Assembly: GCF_002750975.1 (NCBI RefSeq)
Contig: NZ_PEJS01000001.1
Span: 806,001-870,000, forward strand
DNA from: Stenotrophomonas indicatrix
GTDB lineage: Bacteria; Pseudomonadota; Gammaproteobacteria; Xanthomonadales; Xanthomonadaceae
Direction: 5' to 3'
DNA: 64,000 nt
Part shown: positions 17,658 through 26,362 of the stretch, piece after piece
Layout of the letters: each line of letters begins with the position of its first letter
Numbering within the stretch: the stretch's first letter is position 1
Notes under the pieces: generated by a model
Seen by the model: the letters and a program-made list of their open reading frames with translations, nothing else
Database searches by the model: none
What the model was told of the DNA's origin: nothing
Program-made: the position numbers and the translations under genes

Positions 17658-18296
17658 TCAGGCCGCTGGCAGGGAAGGACGGGCGTGGGCGCTGCGGCGC
17701 AGCGACTGAGCACGTTTGGCGATCCAGCGGACCACGAAGGCGGTGAACAGCAGTGCCGAAGGCACCGCATACCAGAAGTTCGTGGGTACACGTTTGAAGT
17801 ACGAATAGGTGAACACCGCCGCGATGACCCACATGCCGGTGACGTGCAGTCGCCGCCAGGCGGTTGGACCCATGCGCCGGGCGATGCTCCGGTGCGAGGT
17901 GATGGCCATCGCCAGGATGGCCACGTAACCCATCGTTCCGGGAAGATTGGCAAGGGCGGAGCGCGCTGGCCAGAACGCCGGATTGAGGATGCCGAACGCG
18001 GTGATGGCGAAGGCATGCAGCAGGTGCGAGAACGCAAACGACAGGCCGATGATGCGGCGTTCGCGCATCAGGAAGCGGGTGGTCGGCCCGGGCAGCAGGG
18101 TGGCAAATGACGATGCCGTAAACGCGGCCAGGAACAGCAGGAACGACGTGCGGGCAGTGGCCCGGATCGCTGCGCGGCTGCCCTCGGCTAGATCCGGTTG
18201 CAGAGCGAAGGCTGCCAGCGCAAAGGCGATCAGGACTGCGGCGATGGCCATGAACAGGCGCCAGCCATGCAGCAAGGAAGTGTTGGAAACAGCCAT
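17658..18296 (-). CDS. Ferric-reductase-like (MsrQ-type) membrane protein
   Basis: 212 residues, six hydrophobic segments. Histidines placed for b-type heme ligation are FSHLLHAF, ITSHRSI and RRLHVTG, a layout like the ferric reductase-like/MsrQ/YedZ group. It could pass electrons from quinols or a flavin to a periplasmic or membrane partner. It is transcribed into the SDR gene. A SMAG repeat separates it from the MNIO operon upstream, so membership in that operon is uncertain. Confidence 0.7.
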   Translation of the reverse strand: MAVSNTSLLHGWRLFMAIAAVLIAFALAAFALQPDLAEGSRAAIRATARTSFLLFLAAFTASSFATLLPGPTTRFLMRERRIIGLSFAFSHLLHAFAITAFGILNPAFWPARSALANLPGTMGYVAILAMAITSHRSIARRMGPTAWRRLHVTGMWVIAAVFTYSYFKRVPTNFWYAVPSALLFTAFVVRWIAKRAQSLRRSAHARPSLPAA

Positions 18297-18319
18297 GGTC
18301 AGACCTCGAATCAGATAGG

Positions 18320-18344
18320 GGTAGTGCCGGCCGCTGGCCGGCAA
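18320..18344. repeat. SMAG (GTAG) palindromic repeat, single
   Basis: GGTAGTGCCGGCCGCTGGCC with the remainder of the palindrome following. Single copy of the Stenotrophomonas REP-type element between the stop of the DUF2063 gene and the ferric-reductase-like gene; the hairpin may attenuate read-through. Confidence 0.9.
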
Positions 18345-18346
18345 TT

Positions 18347-19081
18347 TCAGAACCCGGTCAGCGCGACCAGCACGCCGGCCGCGCACAGTTCGCCCAGCAA
18401 GGGCGCGGCCACCACGCGCAGTGCATCGGTGACCACGCCATGCGCCTCAGCCAGCGCCTGCCGGGCGTCGTCCACGCGCGCACCGTCGTTGCCAAATGCC
18501 GACACCAGCGCATATGCAAGCGGTGCCAGTTCCTCGACCTGCAGGCGGTCGTCCGCCAGGCGACGCAGCAGCAGAAGCGTCGGCTCGCTGGCGGGCGCAT
18601 CGTCCAGACCGGCGTCCTCATGCACCGGCCACTGGTAGCCCAGTACCCGCACCAGCGGCGACAGCGCCAGCACGTCGCTGCCCGCAGGCATGGAGTGCAA
18701 CGAATGCCCGGCATCACGCGCTTCGATGTGCAGTGCCTGCTGCGTGCTCTCGTAGTGCGCCAGTTCCGCTGCCCAGCCGGGCAGCGCGAACGTGTCCTGC
18801 GCCGCCAGCCAGGCAGCGAACTCGCTGGCGATCTGCGGGAACAGCGGGGTGTGGCAGTCGTGGTACGCGTAGTAGTGCTCGACCAGGCCACGCCAGCGCG
18901 CTTCGCCCAGTTGTTGATGCAGGCGCGGCAGGCTGCCGGCCAGCAGGTTGTCCAAGCTGTCGATGCACAGGCGGCGGTAGATCGCCAGCCGCCATGCCGC
19001 GATGCCATCGGGTGCGGGCATCGAGGGATCGCGCACATGGCCGGCCCAGCGCCGCTGCAACGTGGCCAGGGACTCAGCCAT
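18347..19081 (-). CDS. DUF2063 partner protein of MNIO enzyme (BufC/HvfC-like)
   Basis: 244 residues. The N-terminal part [12 protein letters not shown], then [21 protein letters not shown] and FAAWL...[12 protein letters not shown] match the DUF2063 fold. In Hvf and bufferin systems this protein binds the precursor and the DUF692 enzyme during cysteine modification. The gene overlaps the enzyme gene by 8 nt (19074-19081), so they are translated together. It is the last gene of the four-gene operon. Confidence 0.85.
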   Translation of the reverse strand: MAESLATLQRRWAGHVRDPSMPAPDGIAAWRLAIYRRLCIDSLDNLLAGSLPRLHQQLGEARWRGLVEHYYAYHDCHTPLFPQIASEFAAWLAAQDTFALPGWAAELAHYESTQQALHIEARDAGHSLHSMPAGSDVLALSPLVRVLGYQWPVHEDAGLDDAPASEPTLLLLRRLADDRLQVEELAPLAYALVSAFGNDGARVDDARQALAEAHGVVTDALRVVAAPLLGELCAAGVLVALTGF

Positions 19082-19919
19082 GGGCCACCTCCGGCAACTC
19101 GGCGTCGGCCTGGGCCCTGCGGATCTGTTGCACTTCAGCCAGCAGTTCGGCCAGCGGCGGGAAATTGAAGTCGCGCTCCAGCAGGGTGGGGCGCACGCCG
19201 ACGTGCGCATAGGCCTGGCGTAGCAGGGCCCAGACCACACCCTTCACCGGCGCGCCGTGGGTGTCGACCTTGAAGCCGTCGTCCTCGTCGAAGTGACCAG
19301 CCACATGCAGGGAGGCCACGCGGTGGGCCGGCACGCGGCGCAGGAAATCGAAGGCGTCGTAGCCATTGTTGCAAGCGTTGACGAAGACATTGTTGACGTC
19401 CAGCAGCAGGTCGCAGTCGGCTTCGGCAAGCACGGCAGTGATGAACTCGATCTCGCTCATGTCGGCAGCGGGCACTGCGTAGTAGGAGATGTTTTCCACC
19501 GCGATACGACGCCCCAGGCTGTCCTGCACCTGGGCGATGCGACCGGCAACGTGGCGTACGGCCTCGGCGGTGAACGGCAGCGGCAGCAGGTCATAGAGGT
19601 GGCCCCCGGCGGCGCAGTAACTCAGGTGTTCGCTGTACAGCTGTACCTGGTGCAGGTCGAGAAAAGCGCGGGTCTGTTGCAGCAGCGTGCGGTCCAGTGG
19701 GTCCGGGCCACCCAGCGACAGCGAAAGACCGTGGCAGGTCAGGCGGTGGCGCTCGCTCAGCTGGCGCAGCGCGGCACCGTGTGCACCGCCGACGCCGATC
19801 CAGTTGTCCGGCGAGCATTCGAGGAAGTCGATGGCATCGGCCGGCATCGCCAGCAGTTCATCGATCAGGCCTCGGCGCAGGCCGAGGCCCGCACTGGCGG
19901 TAAGCAAAGGCAGGGACAT
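19074..19919 (-). CDS. DUF692 MNIO enzyme (BufB/HvfB-like)
   Basis: 281 residues, a TIM-barrel multinuclear non-heme iron oxidase. Family blocks are visible: [56 protein letters not shown] and LLERDFNFP. These supply the His/Asp/Glu iron ligands. Members oxidise cysteines in precursor peptides; EGKCG-type precursors gain oxazolone-thioamide or thiooxazole rings that bind copper. The likely substrate is encoded immediately upstream (54-bp gap), and the partner DUF2063 overlaps downstream. Confidence 0.9.
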   Translation of the reverse strand: MSLPLLTASAGLGLRRGLIDELLAMPADAIDFLECSPDNWIGVGGAHGAALRQLSERHRLTCHGLSLSLGGPDPLDRTLLQQTRAFLDLHQVQLYSEHLSYCAAGGHLYDLLPLPFTAEAVRHVAGRIAQVQDSLGRRIAVENISYYAVPAADMSEIEFITAVLAEADCDLLLDVNNVFVNACNNGYDAFDFLRRVPAHRVASLHVAGHFDEDDGFKVDTHGAPVKGVVWALLRQAYAHVGVRPTLLERDFNFPPLAELLAEVQQIRRAQADAELPEVAHG

Positions 19920-19973
19920 GGTGGGTACTCCGGGATGAGGTGCCGCCGCGAGGGCGGCACCGGGTGCGGGCAA

Positions 19974-20450
19974 TCAGTCGGCAACGCGCGAGAACAGGCC
20001 CTTCGGCATCGGCTTGCCATTGGCGGTGTAGACGCTGCGCAGGTAGTCGTGCGCTTCCTGCTCGCTGATGTAGCCGTCGTGGTCGGTGTCGATGCGGTCG
20101 AATTCGGCGGCACGTTTGGCGGCCACGGCATTGAACTCGGCACGCGACACCTTTCCGTCGTGGTCACGGTCGGTCCGGGCAAACGAGGCGTCGCCGCACT
20201 TGCCTTCGCCGCACTGGCCCTCGGCTACCTTGGCCTTGCCGGCGGGCTTGCTGGTGGTGGCCTTGTTGGCGCCGCACTTGCCTTCACCGCACTTGCCTTC
20301 GGCGGCGGCGCTCATGGCCACGGCACTGATCGCCAGCGGCTGGATCGCGGCAGCCTGGCCGGCCAGCAGCAGGCTGCCGGCCAGGGCGATGCCGATGGCG
20401 CCGATGCGCGGCAGACGGGAAGCAGAGGTGTTATTGGTCGAGACGGACAT
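19974..20450 (-). CDS. Bufferin-like RiPP precursor with EGKCG repeats and EF-hands
   Basis: 158 residues. A long signal peptide (hydrophobic core about 17-35, AQAAA-type end) is followed by two modification blocks: EGKCGEGKCG (51-60) and EGQCGEGKCG (77-86), with cysteines 54, 59, 80 and 85. The rest is a complete EF-hand pair: loops D94-E105 (DRDHDGKVSRAE) and D121-E132 (DTDHDGYISEQE). EGKCG is the substrate motif of HvfA-type precursors, so the four cysteines are the expected targets of the adjacent MNIO enzyme. The EF-hand part would add calcium or another metal. AGGAG precedes the ATG. Expected location is the periplasm. Confidence 0.88.
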   Translation of the reverse strand: MSVSTNNTSASRLPRIGAIGIALAGSLLLAGQAAAIQPLAISAVAMSAAAEGKCGEGKCGANKATTSKPAGKAKVAEGQCGEGKCGDASFARTDRDHDGKVSRAEFNAVAAKRAAEFDRIDTDHDGYISEQEAHDYLRSVYTANGKPMPKGLFSRVAD

Positions 20451-20552
20451 GGTGATGACTCCTTGGGATGTGCACGCAGGGCGTGCGGGATGGACGCCGC
20501 TGGAAGGCGACGGAATGCGATGCGAGGAAGGGTGGGAAAGGGCGGAAGCGGA

Positions 20553-21197
20553 TCAGGCGCTGCGGCGACGGCGCAGTACATGGGCCAGCAACAAGGCGGC
20601 GCCGAGCAGGGCACCGCCGAAGCCGACGCCGGGCAGTAGTGCGGCGACCGGCAGCAGCAGCGCGATCAGGCTGCTGCCCCAGCCGAGGCCGTCATCGTCT
20701 GCGGCGGCGTGTTGCGGGCTGGCAAGCAGACGGTCCAGGCTGAGTGATCCAGCACCGTTGAGGATCAGCGGCAGCAGCATGGCCAGGAACAGCAGCGGCA
20801 GCTTGAAGTTGCCGTAGCCCTGGTCGGTGATCGCATAGCCCCGCCAGAGTTCATCCAGGCCGTTCCACTGGTCGGGCCAGTGCACGGCGGCGATGGCCAC
20901 GATGGTGAGCACCCAGAAGATGTACGCCACCGAGCGCGTGGCCAGGCCCAGCAGCAGCATCACCGCGCCCACCAGTTCCAGCCAGGTGGCCAGCTGCCAG
21001 TTGAGCGAGGCGGGCAGGGTGGAGAAGGGGAACGGGAACCGGCCTTCCAGATCGGCGAACCAGTTCTGGCCGCCCAGCTTCTCGCGGCCGGATTCAAAGA
21101 ATTCCCAGGCGAGCAGGGCGCGCAGGGCCAGCGGCGAAAGCCAGCGGCCGACGGCATCCAGGCGTGGGGTGTAGAGGGAGGAGGCGGTGCTGATCAT
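20553..21197 (-). CDS. DoxX-family membrane protein of the bufferin operon
   Basis: 214 residues, five or six membrane segments. The N-terminal half has the DoxX signature [19 protein letters not shown] and [22 protein letters not shown]. DoxX proteins often accompany DUF692/DUF2063/EGKCG genes (HvfX-like), perhaps recycling electrons or quinones. First gene of the operon; its start faces the regulatory gap with three TACAGTNNGRTACA motifs. The C-terminal helix ends in RRRRSA. Its precise job in peptide maturation is not established. Confidence 0.85.
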   Translation of the reverse strand: MISTASSLYTPRLDAVGRWLSPLALRALLAWEFFESGREKLGGQNWFADLEGRFPFPFSTLPASLNWQLATWLELVGAVMLLLGLATRSVAYIFWVLTIVAIAAVHWPDQWNGLDELWRGYAITDQGYGNFKLPLLFLAMLLPLILNGAGSLSLDRLLASPQHAAADDDGLGWGSSLIALLLPVAALLPGVGFGGALLGAALLLAHVLRRRRSA

Positions 21198-21312
21198 GGG
21201 TGTGTCCTGCGGGCCGGTGGTCGATGGAGGCCATTTCGGGCCACGCAGGTATCGGCAACGTGTGCCGATGCCCGGGGTTTTGTCAGCGACTGTGGCTGCG
21301 GCAGGGGTTTCG

Positions 21313-21326
21313 TACAGTTGGATACA
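21313..21326 (+). promoter_or_regulatory. TACAGT-N2-GRTACA motif, copy 1
   Basis: TACAGTTGGATACA: TACA repeated with a 10-bp period, the geometry of OmpR/PhoB-type response regulator sites. Nearest the DoxX start (about 115 bp). The two further copies in the same gap make chance less likely. Candidate ligand: the response regulator encoded at 22941. Confidence 0.5.
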
Positions 21327-21420
21327 AAGACGCCGCATCGGGGGCGCATCGGCGCGTTGCGCGCCCGCGTGCGGGGAGCGATATGCACCCGATGGCGCCG
21401 GGGCATGCCCAGCGGCCGAA

Positions 21421-21434
21421 TGTATCCCACTGTA
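21421..21434 (-). promoter_or_regulatory. TACAGT-N2-GRTACA motif, copy 2 (opposite strand)
   Basis: TGTATCCCACTGTA, which reads TACAGTGGGATACA on the minus strand. Same motif as copies 1 and 3, inverted. Confidence 0.5.
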
Positions 21435-21451
21435 GGAACCCGCCGCCGCCC

Positions 21452-21465
21452 TACAGTCCGGTACA
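21452..21465 (+). promoter_or_regulatory. TACAGT-N2-GRTACA motif, copy 3
   Basis: TACAGTCCGGTACA, 76 bp before the hydrolase start codon, 18 bp after copy 2. Likely near the promoter of the rightward genes. Confidence 0.5.
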
Positions 21466-21540
21466 ACTCGGCATCACAGCGAAACAGCAGCGATACACCG
21501 GCACGCGGAAATGGCCACTCCCAACACCGGAGTGCCACCC

Positions 21541-22335
21541 ATGATCCGCACCACCCTGCTTGCCGCTGCCCTGGCCCTGGCCGGCGCCGCCACACCCGCC
21601 TTCGCCGTGCAGGCCGATGCCGGCGCGCCGCCCACCATCATCCTGGTGCATGGCGCCTTCGCCGATGGCTCCAGCTGGAACAAGGTCATCGGCACCCTGC
21701 ATGCCTGGAAGCTGCCGGCGGTGGCGGTACAGAATCCGCTCACCTCGCTGGCCGACGACGTTGCCGCTACCCGTCGCGCGATCGCTGCCGCGCCCGGCAA
21801 GGTGGTGCTGGTCGGCCACAGCTGGGGCGGCACGGTCATCACCGAAGCGGGCGACGATCCCAAAGTGCAGGCGCTGGTCTACGTGGCCGCGTTCGCACCG
21901 GATGTCGGCCAGTCCTCCGCGCAGCAGGGCGAAGGCTTCCCGGTTGGCCCCGGGCTGACCCGCCTGCAGGAGAAAGACGGTTACCTGACCCTGCCGGCCG
22001 ATGCCATCGCCCAGGATTTCGCACCCGACGTGATGAAGAAGGCCGCCGCCCTGCTGTACAGCACGCAGGTGCCGTTGAAGGCCAGTGCGCTGGGTGAGGC
22101 CGTGACCACGGCGGCATGGCGCAGCAAGCCGAGCTGGTACGTGGTCAGCCGCGATGACCGCATGCTCTCGCCGCAGCTGCAGGTCGCCACCGCGCAGCGC
22201 ATTGGCGCGCAGCTGCAGTCGATCGGCAGCAGCCATGTCTCGCTGCTCTCGCACCCCGCGCAGGTGGCCGACAGCATCCTGGAAGCTGCCGGTGTGAAGC
22301 CGGCCGAGCTGCCGCTGGCCGAGCAGGGGGGCTGA
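21541..22335 (+). CDS. Exported alpha/beta hydrolase
   Basis: 264 residues from the ATG at 21541, which puts a standard signal peptide (ending TPAFA) at the N-terminus; an ATG ten codons earlier is possible but less fitting. The fold is clear: oxyanion segment ILVHGAFADGSSW, nucleophile elbow GHSWGG (Ser94), and the C-terminal SSHVSLLSHPAQVAD histidine region. Esterase or haloperoxidase-like activity in the periplasm is likely; substrate unknown. The next gene starts 3 bp after its stop. Confidence 0.87.
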   Translation: MIRTTLLAAALALAGAATPAFAVQADAGAPPTIILVHGAFADGSSWNKVIGTLHAWKLPAVAVQNPLTSLADDVAATRRAIAAAPGKVVLVGHSWGGTVITEAGDDPKVQALVYVAAFAPDVGQSSAQQGEGFPVGPGLTRLQEKDGYLTLPADAIAQDFAPDVMKKAAALLYSTQVPLKASALGEAVTTAAWRSKPSWYVVSRDDRMLSPQLQVATAQRIGAQLQSIGSSHVSLLSHPAQVADSILEAAGVKPAELPLAEQGG

Positions 22336-22338
22336 GCA

Positions 22339-22884
22339 ATGGCCACGCTTCGTGCCTATACCGTGCCGCTGCTGCTGTCCCTGCTCGGCGCCGTTGCGCT
22401 GCTGCTTGCGTGGCCAAGCCCCGAAGCCGGTGCACAGACTGCCGAGGCCGCACCCGCTGCGGGATTCAGCGGCGGTGGGCCATGGCACAACAGCCCGCCG
22501 CTCACCCTGCAGCAGCTGCGCGGTCAGGTGGTGCTGGTCGAATTCTGGACCTACACCTGCAGCAACTGCCTCAACGTGGCGCCGTACGTTCACCAGTGGC
22601 ATCGCCGATACGCGGAACAGGGCCTGCACGTGATCGGCGTGCACACCCCCGAATTCGCGTATGAAGGGCTGCCGGGGAACGTGCGCCGTGCGATCCACCG
22701 GCTGGATATCACCTGGCCGGTGGTGCAGGACAACCAGTACCGGATCTGGAACGCGTGGGGTAACCGTTTCTGGCCCGCGCTGTACCTGATCGACCGGCAG
22801 GGGCGGGTGGTCTACCGGCACTACGGTGAAGGTGACTATGCGCGTACCGAAAGCGAGATCCAGCGCCTGCTGGCCAGCCCCTGA
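22339..22884 (+). CDS. TlpA/thioredoxin-like exported oxidoreductase
   Basis: 181 residues. An N-terminal hydrophobic segment (about 7-24) anchors or exports it; the thioredoxin fold follows with active site FWTYTCSNCLN (Cys74, Cys77) and the cis-proline region NRFWPALYLID. It resembles the thioredoxin-like domain of DipZ-type proteins without their membrane part. Tightly linked to the hydrolase gene and followed by the two-component genes. Redox handling of periplasmic thiols is inferred, which is of interest because of the nearby cysteine-rich bufferin. Confidence 0.88.
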   Translation: MATLRAYTVPLLLSLLGAVALLLAWPSPEAGAQTAEAAPAAGFSGGGPWHNSPPLTLQQLRGQVVLVEFWTYTCSNCLNVAPYVHQWHRRYAEQGLHVIGVHTPEFAYEGLPGNVRRAIHRLDITWPVVQDNQYRIWNAWGNRFWPALYLIDRQGRVVYRHYGEGDYARTESEIQRLLASP

Positions 22885-22940
22885 GCCGCGCTACCATGGC
22901 CGCGTCGCGCGGCTTCGCCCCTGCCTCGATCGAGAATACG

Positions 22941-23681
22941 ATGAACCACGTACCGCACATCCTTGTCGTCGACGATGACAGCGACATCCGCCAGATGCTG
23001 GCCGACTACCTGCAGCGCAACGGCCTGCGCGTCAGCCAGGCCGATGGTGGCCGCGCGATGCGCGCGCTGATGGACACCCATGCGGTGGACCTGGTGGTGC
23101 TGGATGTGATGATGCCCGGCGAGGATGGCTTGAGCCTGTGCCGCAACCTGCGGGCCGGCAAGCACCGCGCCGTGCCGGTGGTGCTGCTGACCGCCCGCGA
23201 TGATGAGACCGACCGCATCATCGGCCTGGAAATGGGCGCCGATGATTACGTGACCAAACCGTTCTCCTCGCGCGAACTGCTGGCACGCATCAACGCGGTG
23301 ATCCGCCGCACGCAGATGCTGCCGCCGAACCTGCAGGTGAGCGAAGCCGGCCGACAGCTGGCCTTCGGCGAATGGCGCCTGGATACCACCGCCCGCCACC
23401 TGCTGGACGCGCAGGACACCGCCTATCCGCTCAGCGGCGCCGAGTTCCGGCTGCTGCGCGTGTTCCTTGACCACGCCAACCGTGTGCTCAGCCGCGACCA
23501 GCTGCTCAGCCTCACCCAGGGCCGCGATGCGGAGCTGTTCGACCGCTCGATCGACCTGCTGGTCAGCCGCGTGCGCCAGCGCCTGGGCGACGATGCGCGT
23601 GAGCCGACCTACATCAAGACCGTGCGCAGCGAAGGCTATGTGTTCAGCGTGCCGGTGCAGTTGCTGGGGCCGGAGGAATGA
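22941..23681 (+). CDS. OmpR-family response regulator
   Basis: 246 residues. Receiver domain with acidic pair Asp11/Asp12, phosphorylation site Asp55 (VVLDVMMPGEDG) and Lys106 (TKPFSSREL); winged-helix output domain with the ending YIKTVRSEGYVFS. The gene overlaps the kinase gene by 4 nt. It is the natural candidate to bind the direct-repeat motifs at 21313-21465. Signal unknown. Confidence 0.93.
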   Translation: MNHVPHILVVDDDSDIRQMLADYLQRNGLRVSQADGGRAMRALMDTHAVDLVVLDVMMPGEDGLSLCRNLRAGKHRAVPVVLLTARDDETDRIIGLEMGADDYVTKPFSSRELLARINAVIRRTQMLPPNLQVSEAGRQLAFGEWRLDTTARHLLDAQDTAYPLSGAEFRLLRVFLDHANRVLSRDQLLSLTQGRDAELFDRSIDLLVSRVRQRLGDDAREPTYIKTVRSEGYVFSVPVQLLGPEE

Positions 23682-24991
23682 ACGCCGCGGCGCGCCGCCT
23701 GCCGTGGCCGCGCACGCTGTCGGCGCGGCTGCTGCTGTTGCTGCTGGGTGGGCTGACTCTGGCCCATGCGCTGTCGTTCGGCCTGCTGTTCTACGAGCGC
23801 TACCAGTCCACCCGCAGCATGATGCTGCGCAACCTCGACGAGGACGTAGCCGTGAGCGTGGCCTTGCTGGAGCGCTTGCCCGCCAGCGAGCGCGAAGCGT
23901 GGGTGCCGCGCCTGGAACGGCGAACCTACCGCTATCTGCTGCGCCCGGCCGCGGCCGGCCCTGCGCCGGAGACTGATCGTGCGCGGCAGGTCACCAGCAT
24001 CATCGATGACAGTCTGCGGCATCGATATCCGCTGCAGGCGCGGCAGGTCTCGCGTATGCCCGAGCGCTTCGAAGTGGAGCTGCGCCTGCACGACGGCACG
24101 CCGCTGACCATCGAGGTCACACCGTCCGGCCTGCCACTGGCACGCTGGTTACCGCTGGTGCTGATGGCGCAGCTGGCGCTGCTGCTGCTGTGCGCATGGT
24201 TGGCGGTGCGGCTGGCGATGCGGCCGTTGGCACAGCTGTCGCACGCGATGGAGCACCTGCAGCCCGGCCAGGACGGGCCGGCGCTACCTGAAGACGGTCC
24301 CGCGGAGGTAGGCACCGCAGCAACGGCACTCAACGCACTGCAGGCCCGCATCCGGGGGCATGTCAGTGAACGCCTGCAGATCCTGGCGGCGATCTCGCAC
24401 GATCTGCAGACGCCGATCACGCGGATGAAGCTGCGGGTGGAAACGCTGCCTGAAGACGCCACCCAGCAACGGCTGCTGGCCGATCTGGACCATCTGGGAC
24501 AGCTGGTACGCGAAGGCGTGGCGTACGCGCGCAGCAGCCATGTGGCCAGTGGTGAGCCGGTGGCAATGGATCTGGCGGCATTCCTGTCCAGCGTGGTCGG
24601 CGATTACCAGGACGTGGGCAAGCCAGTCAGTGGTGGCGCCCCGAGCGGCCTGATCGTGCAGACGTGGCCGCAACCACTGCGGCGGGTGGTCGGCAATCTG
24701 GTCGACAACGCTTTGCGCTATGCCGGGAGCGCGGAGATTGATGCCGGTCGCGACGAGGTGGGCAGGGTGTGGATTCGGATTTCCGATCGTGGCCCCGGTA
24801 TTCCCGAAGACCAGCTGCAGGCGGTATTGGCGCCCTTCCATCGGCTGGAAAGCTCACGCAACCGGGATACCGGCGGTACCGGGCTCGGTCTGGCCATCGC
24901 CGTGCAGCTGGCGCAATCGCTCGGTGGTTCTCTACGGCTGCACAATCGCGAGGGCGGCGGTTTGCAGGCGCTGTTGCAGTTACCGGCCTGA
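23678..24991 (+). CDS. EnvZ/CpxA-type sensor histidine kinase
   Basis: 437 residues. Membrane helices at about 16-39 and 157-179 enclose a periplasmic region of about 115 residues with no recognised fold. A HAMP-like linker leads to the phospho-acceptor motif AAISHDLQTPITRMKLR (His241); the ATPase domain has VGNLVDNALRYA (N box), DRGPGIP (G1) and GTGLGLAIA (G2). All catalytic motifs are present. Partner of the response regulator upstream. The periplasmic sensor does not show obvious metal-binding clusters. Confidence 0.93.
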   Translation: MNAAARRLPWPRTLSARLLLLLLGGLTLAHALSFGLLFYERYQSTRSMMLRNLDEDVAVSVALLERLPASEREAWVPRLERRTYRYLLRPAAAGPAPETDRARQVTSIIDDSLRHRYPLQARQVSRMPERFEVELRLHDGTPLTIEVTPSGLPLARWLPLVLMAQLALLLLCAWLAVRLAMRPLAQLSHAMEHLQPGQDGPALPEDGPAEVGTAATALNALQARIRGHVSERLQILAAISHDLQTPITRMKLRVETLPEDATQQRLLADLDHLGQLVREGVAYARSSHVASGEPVAMDLAAFLSSVVGDYQDVGKPVSGGAPSGLIVQTWPQPLRRVVGNLVDNALRYAGSAEIDAGRDEVGRVWIRISDRGPGIPEDQLQAVLAPFHRLESSRNRDTGGTGLGLAIAVQLAQSLGGSLRLHNREGGGLQALLQLPA

Positions 24992-25010
24992 AGTCTGGCG
25001 GGGCAGGCCA

Positions 25011-25027
25011 TCCACGCATGGCGTGGA
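25011..25027. repeat. Short hairpin repeat TCCACGC-ATG-GCGTGGA
   Basis: Perfect 7-bp arms with ATG centre, followed by TCTACTG. Hairpins of this kind are common between Stenotrophomonas genes. Lies after the kinase stop and may end its transcript. Confidence 0.6.
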
Positions 25028-25083
25028 TCTACTGCATCGTCACCGCCTTCATGACACGCTGCGGCCATGAAGGAAAGCACGCA

Positions 25084-26358
25084 ATGACCGCAGGACGGCA
25101 GCGCTCGATGTGGGTGGCCGGCCTGTCCACGGTGGTGGAGTGGTACGACTTCACCCTGTACCTGTACTTCGCCACGGTGCTGTCGCGGGTGTTCTTCGGC
25201 GGTGGCGAAGAGGCGATGCTGGTCACCCTGGCCGGCTTCGCGGTGTCCTACCTGATGCGTCCGCTCGGTGCGCTGTGCTTCGGCCACCTGGGTGACCGGC
25301 TCGGCCGGCGCTGGATGCTGCTGGCCTCGATGGCACTGATGGCCGCGGCCATGCTGGCCACCGCGTTGCTGCCGACCGCGGCCACCGCCGGTGCGACTGC
25401 TGGCGTGCTGTTGCTGATCCTGCGCTGCGTGATGGCCTTCTCCGTGGGCGGCGAATACACCGGCGTGGTCGCCTATCTTCTGGAAAGCGCGCCGGCGCGA
25501 CGACGTGGCCTGGTCACCTCGCTGGCCTCGGCGGCCAGCGAAGTGGGCGCGTTGCTGGCGGTGGCGATCTCCGCGCTCACCGTGGCCCTGCTGCCTGCGC
25601 CGCAGCTGGACAGCTGGGGCTGGCGGATCCCGTTCTTCTTCGGCGCGGCGCTGGCACTGGTGATCCTGATCGCGCGTTCGGGCATGCACGAATCGCCGGA
25701 GTTCGAACGGCAGCGGCGCGAAGGCAGCATTCCGGCTACGCCGCTGCGGCACGTGCTGCGCAACCATCCTGGTGCGGTGGCGCGCACGTTCGCGATTTCC
25801 GCACTGGGTTCGATCACCTACTACGTGGGCATTACGTATGTGCCGGCGTTCCTGCACGCGCAGGGGCACGATGAAGGTGGTGCGCTGTGGCTGTCGACGA
25901 TTGCGGCGGTGGCGGTGATCGCGATCACCCCGCTGTGCGGGGCGCTGTCCGATCGCTTCGGGCGGCGTCCGCTGCTGCTGGGGCTGACGGTGCTGGCGGC
26001 GCTGCTGCCGCTGTCGATGTTCGGCTGGATGGCCTCTGCTGCGCCGTTGGGCATCGTGCTGGCAGCGGTGAGCCTGGCCTGTGTGGCCGGCGGTATCAGT
26101 GCGGTGGCGGCACCGGCCACGGCCGAGCAGTTCCCCGGCGAGGGCCGGGTCAGTGGGCTGGCGCTGGGGGTGACCATGGCCACCGCAGTGTTCGGCGGGG
26201 CGACGCCGTGGTTGGCGCAATGGTGGGTGGAACGCAGCGGTTGGGCGGCGGCGCCGGGGGCGATGATCGCGCTGGTGGCGGTGCTGGTGCTGCCGGTGCT
26301 GTGGACGCTGCCGGAGACCGTGCCGAAGACCCGCCCCGTGTCCCGGGGCGGGCAGTGA
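25084..26358 (+). CDS. MFS transporter, metabolite:H+ symporter (MHS) type
   Basis: 424 residues, twelve membrane segments. It opens with STVVEWYDFTLYLYFA, the hallmark of the ProP/KgtP/ShiA branch. It also has the MFS loop GHLGDRLGRRW, its repeat SDRFGRRP after helix 8, and LRCVMAFSVGGEYTG in helix 4. It probably imports a small organic acid or compatible solute with protons. AAGGA precedes the ATG. It ends 4 bp before the stop of the convergent nucleoside hydrolase gene. Confidence 0.9.
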   Translation: MTAGRQRSMWVAGLSTVVEWYDFTLYLYFATVLSRVFFGGGEEAMLVTLAGFAVSYLMRPLGALCFGHLGDRLGRRWMLLASMALMAAAMLATALLPTAATAGATAGVLLLILRCVMAFSVGGEYTGVVAYLLESAPARRRGLVTSLASAASEVGALLAVAISALTVALLPAPQLDSWGWRIPFFFGAALALVILIARSGMHESPEFERQRREGSIPATPLRHVLRNHPGAVARTFAISALGSITYYVGITYVPAFLHAQGHDEGGALWLSTIAAVAVIAITPLCGALSDRFGRRPLLLGLTVLAALLPLSMFGWMASAAPLGIVLAAVSLACVAGGISAVAAPATAEQFPGEGRVSGLALGVTMATAVFGGATPWLAQWWVERSGWAAAPGAMIALVAVLVLPVLWTLPETVPKTRPVSRGGQ

Positions 26359-26362
26359 GCGC

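Larger units (their letters stand above)
21198..21540. other. 343-bp divergent regulatory gap
   Basis: No gene. It separates the bufferin operon (leftward) from the hydrolase/two-component group (rightward). It holds an inverted repeat ATCGGCA-ACGTG-TGCCGAT (21251-21269), probably in the leader of the DoxX transcript, and three copies of TACAGTNNGRTACA listed separately. Confidence 0.7.
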
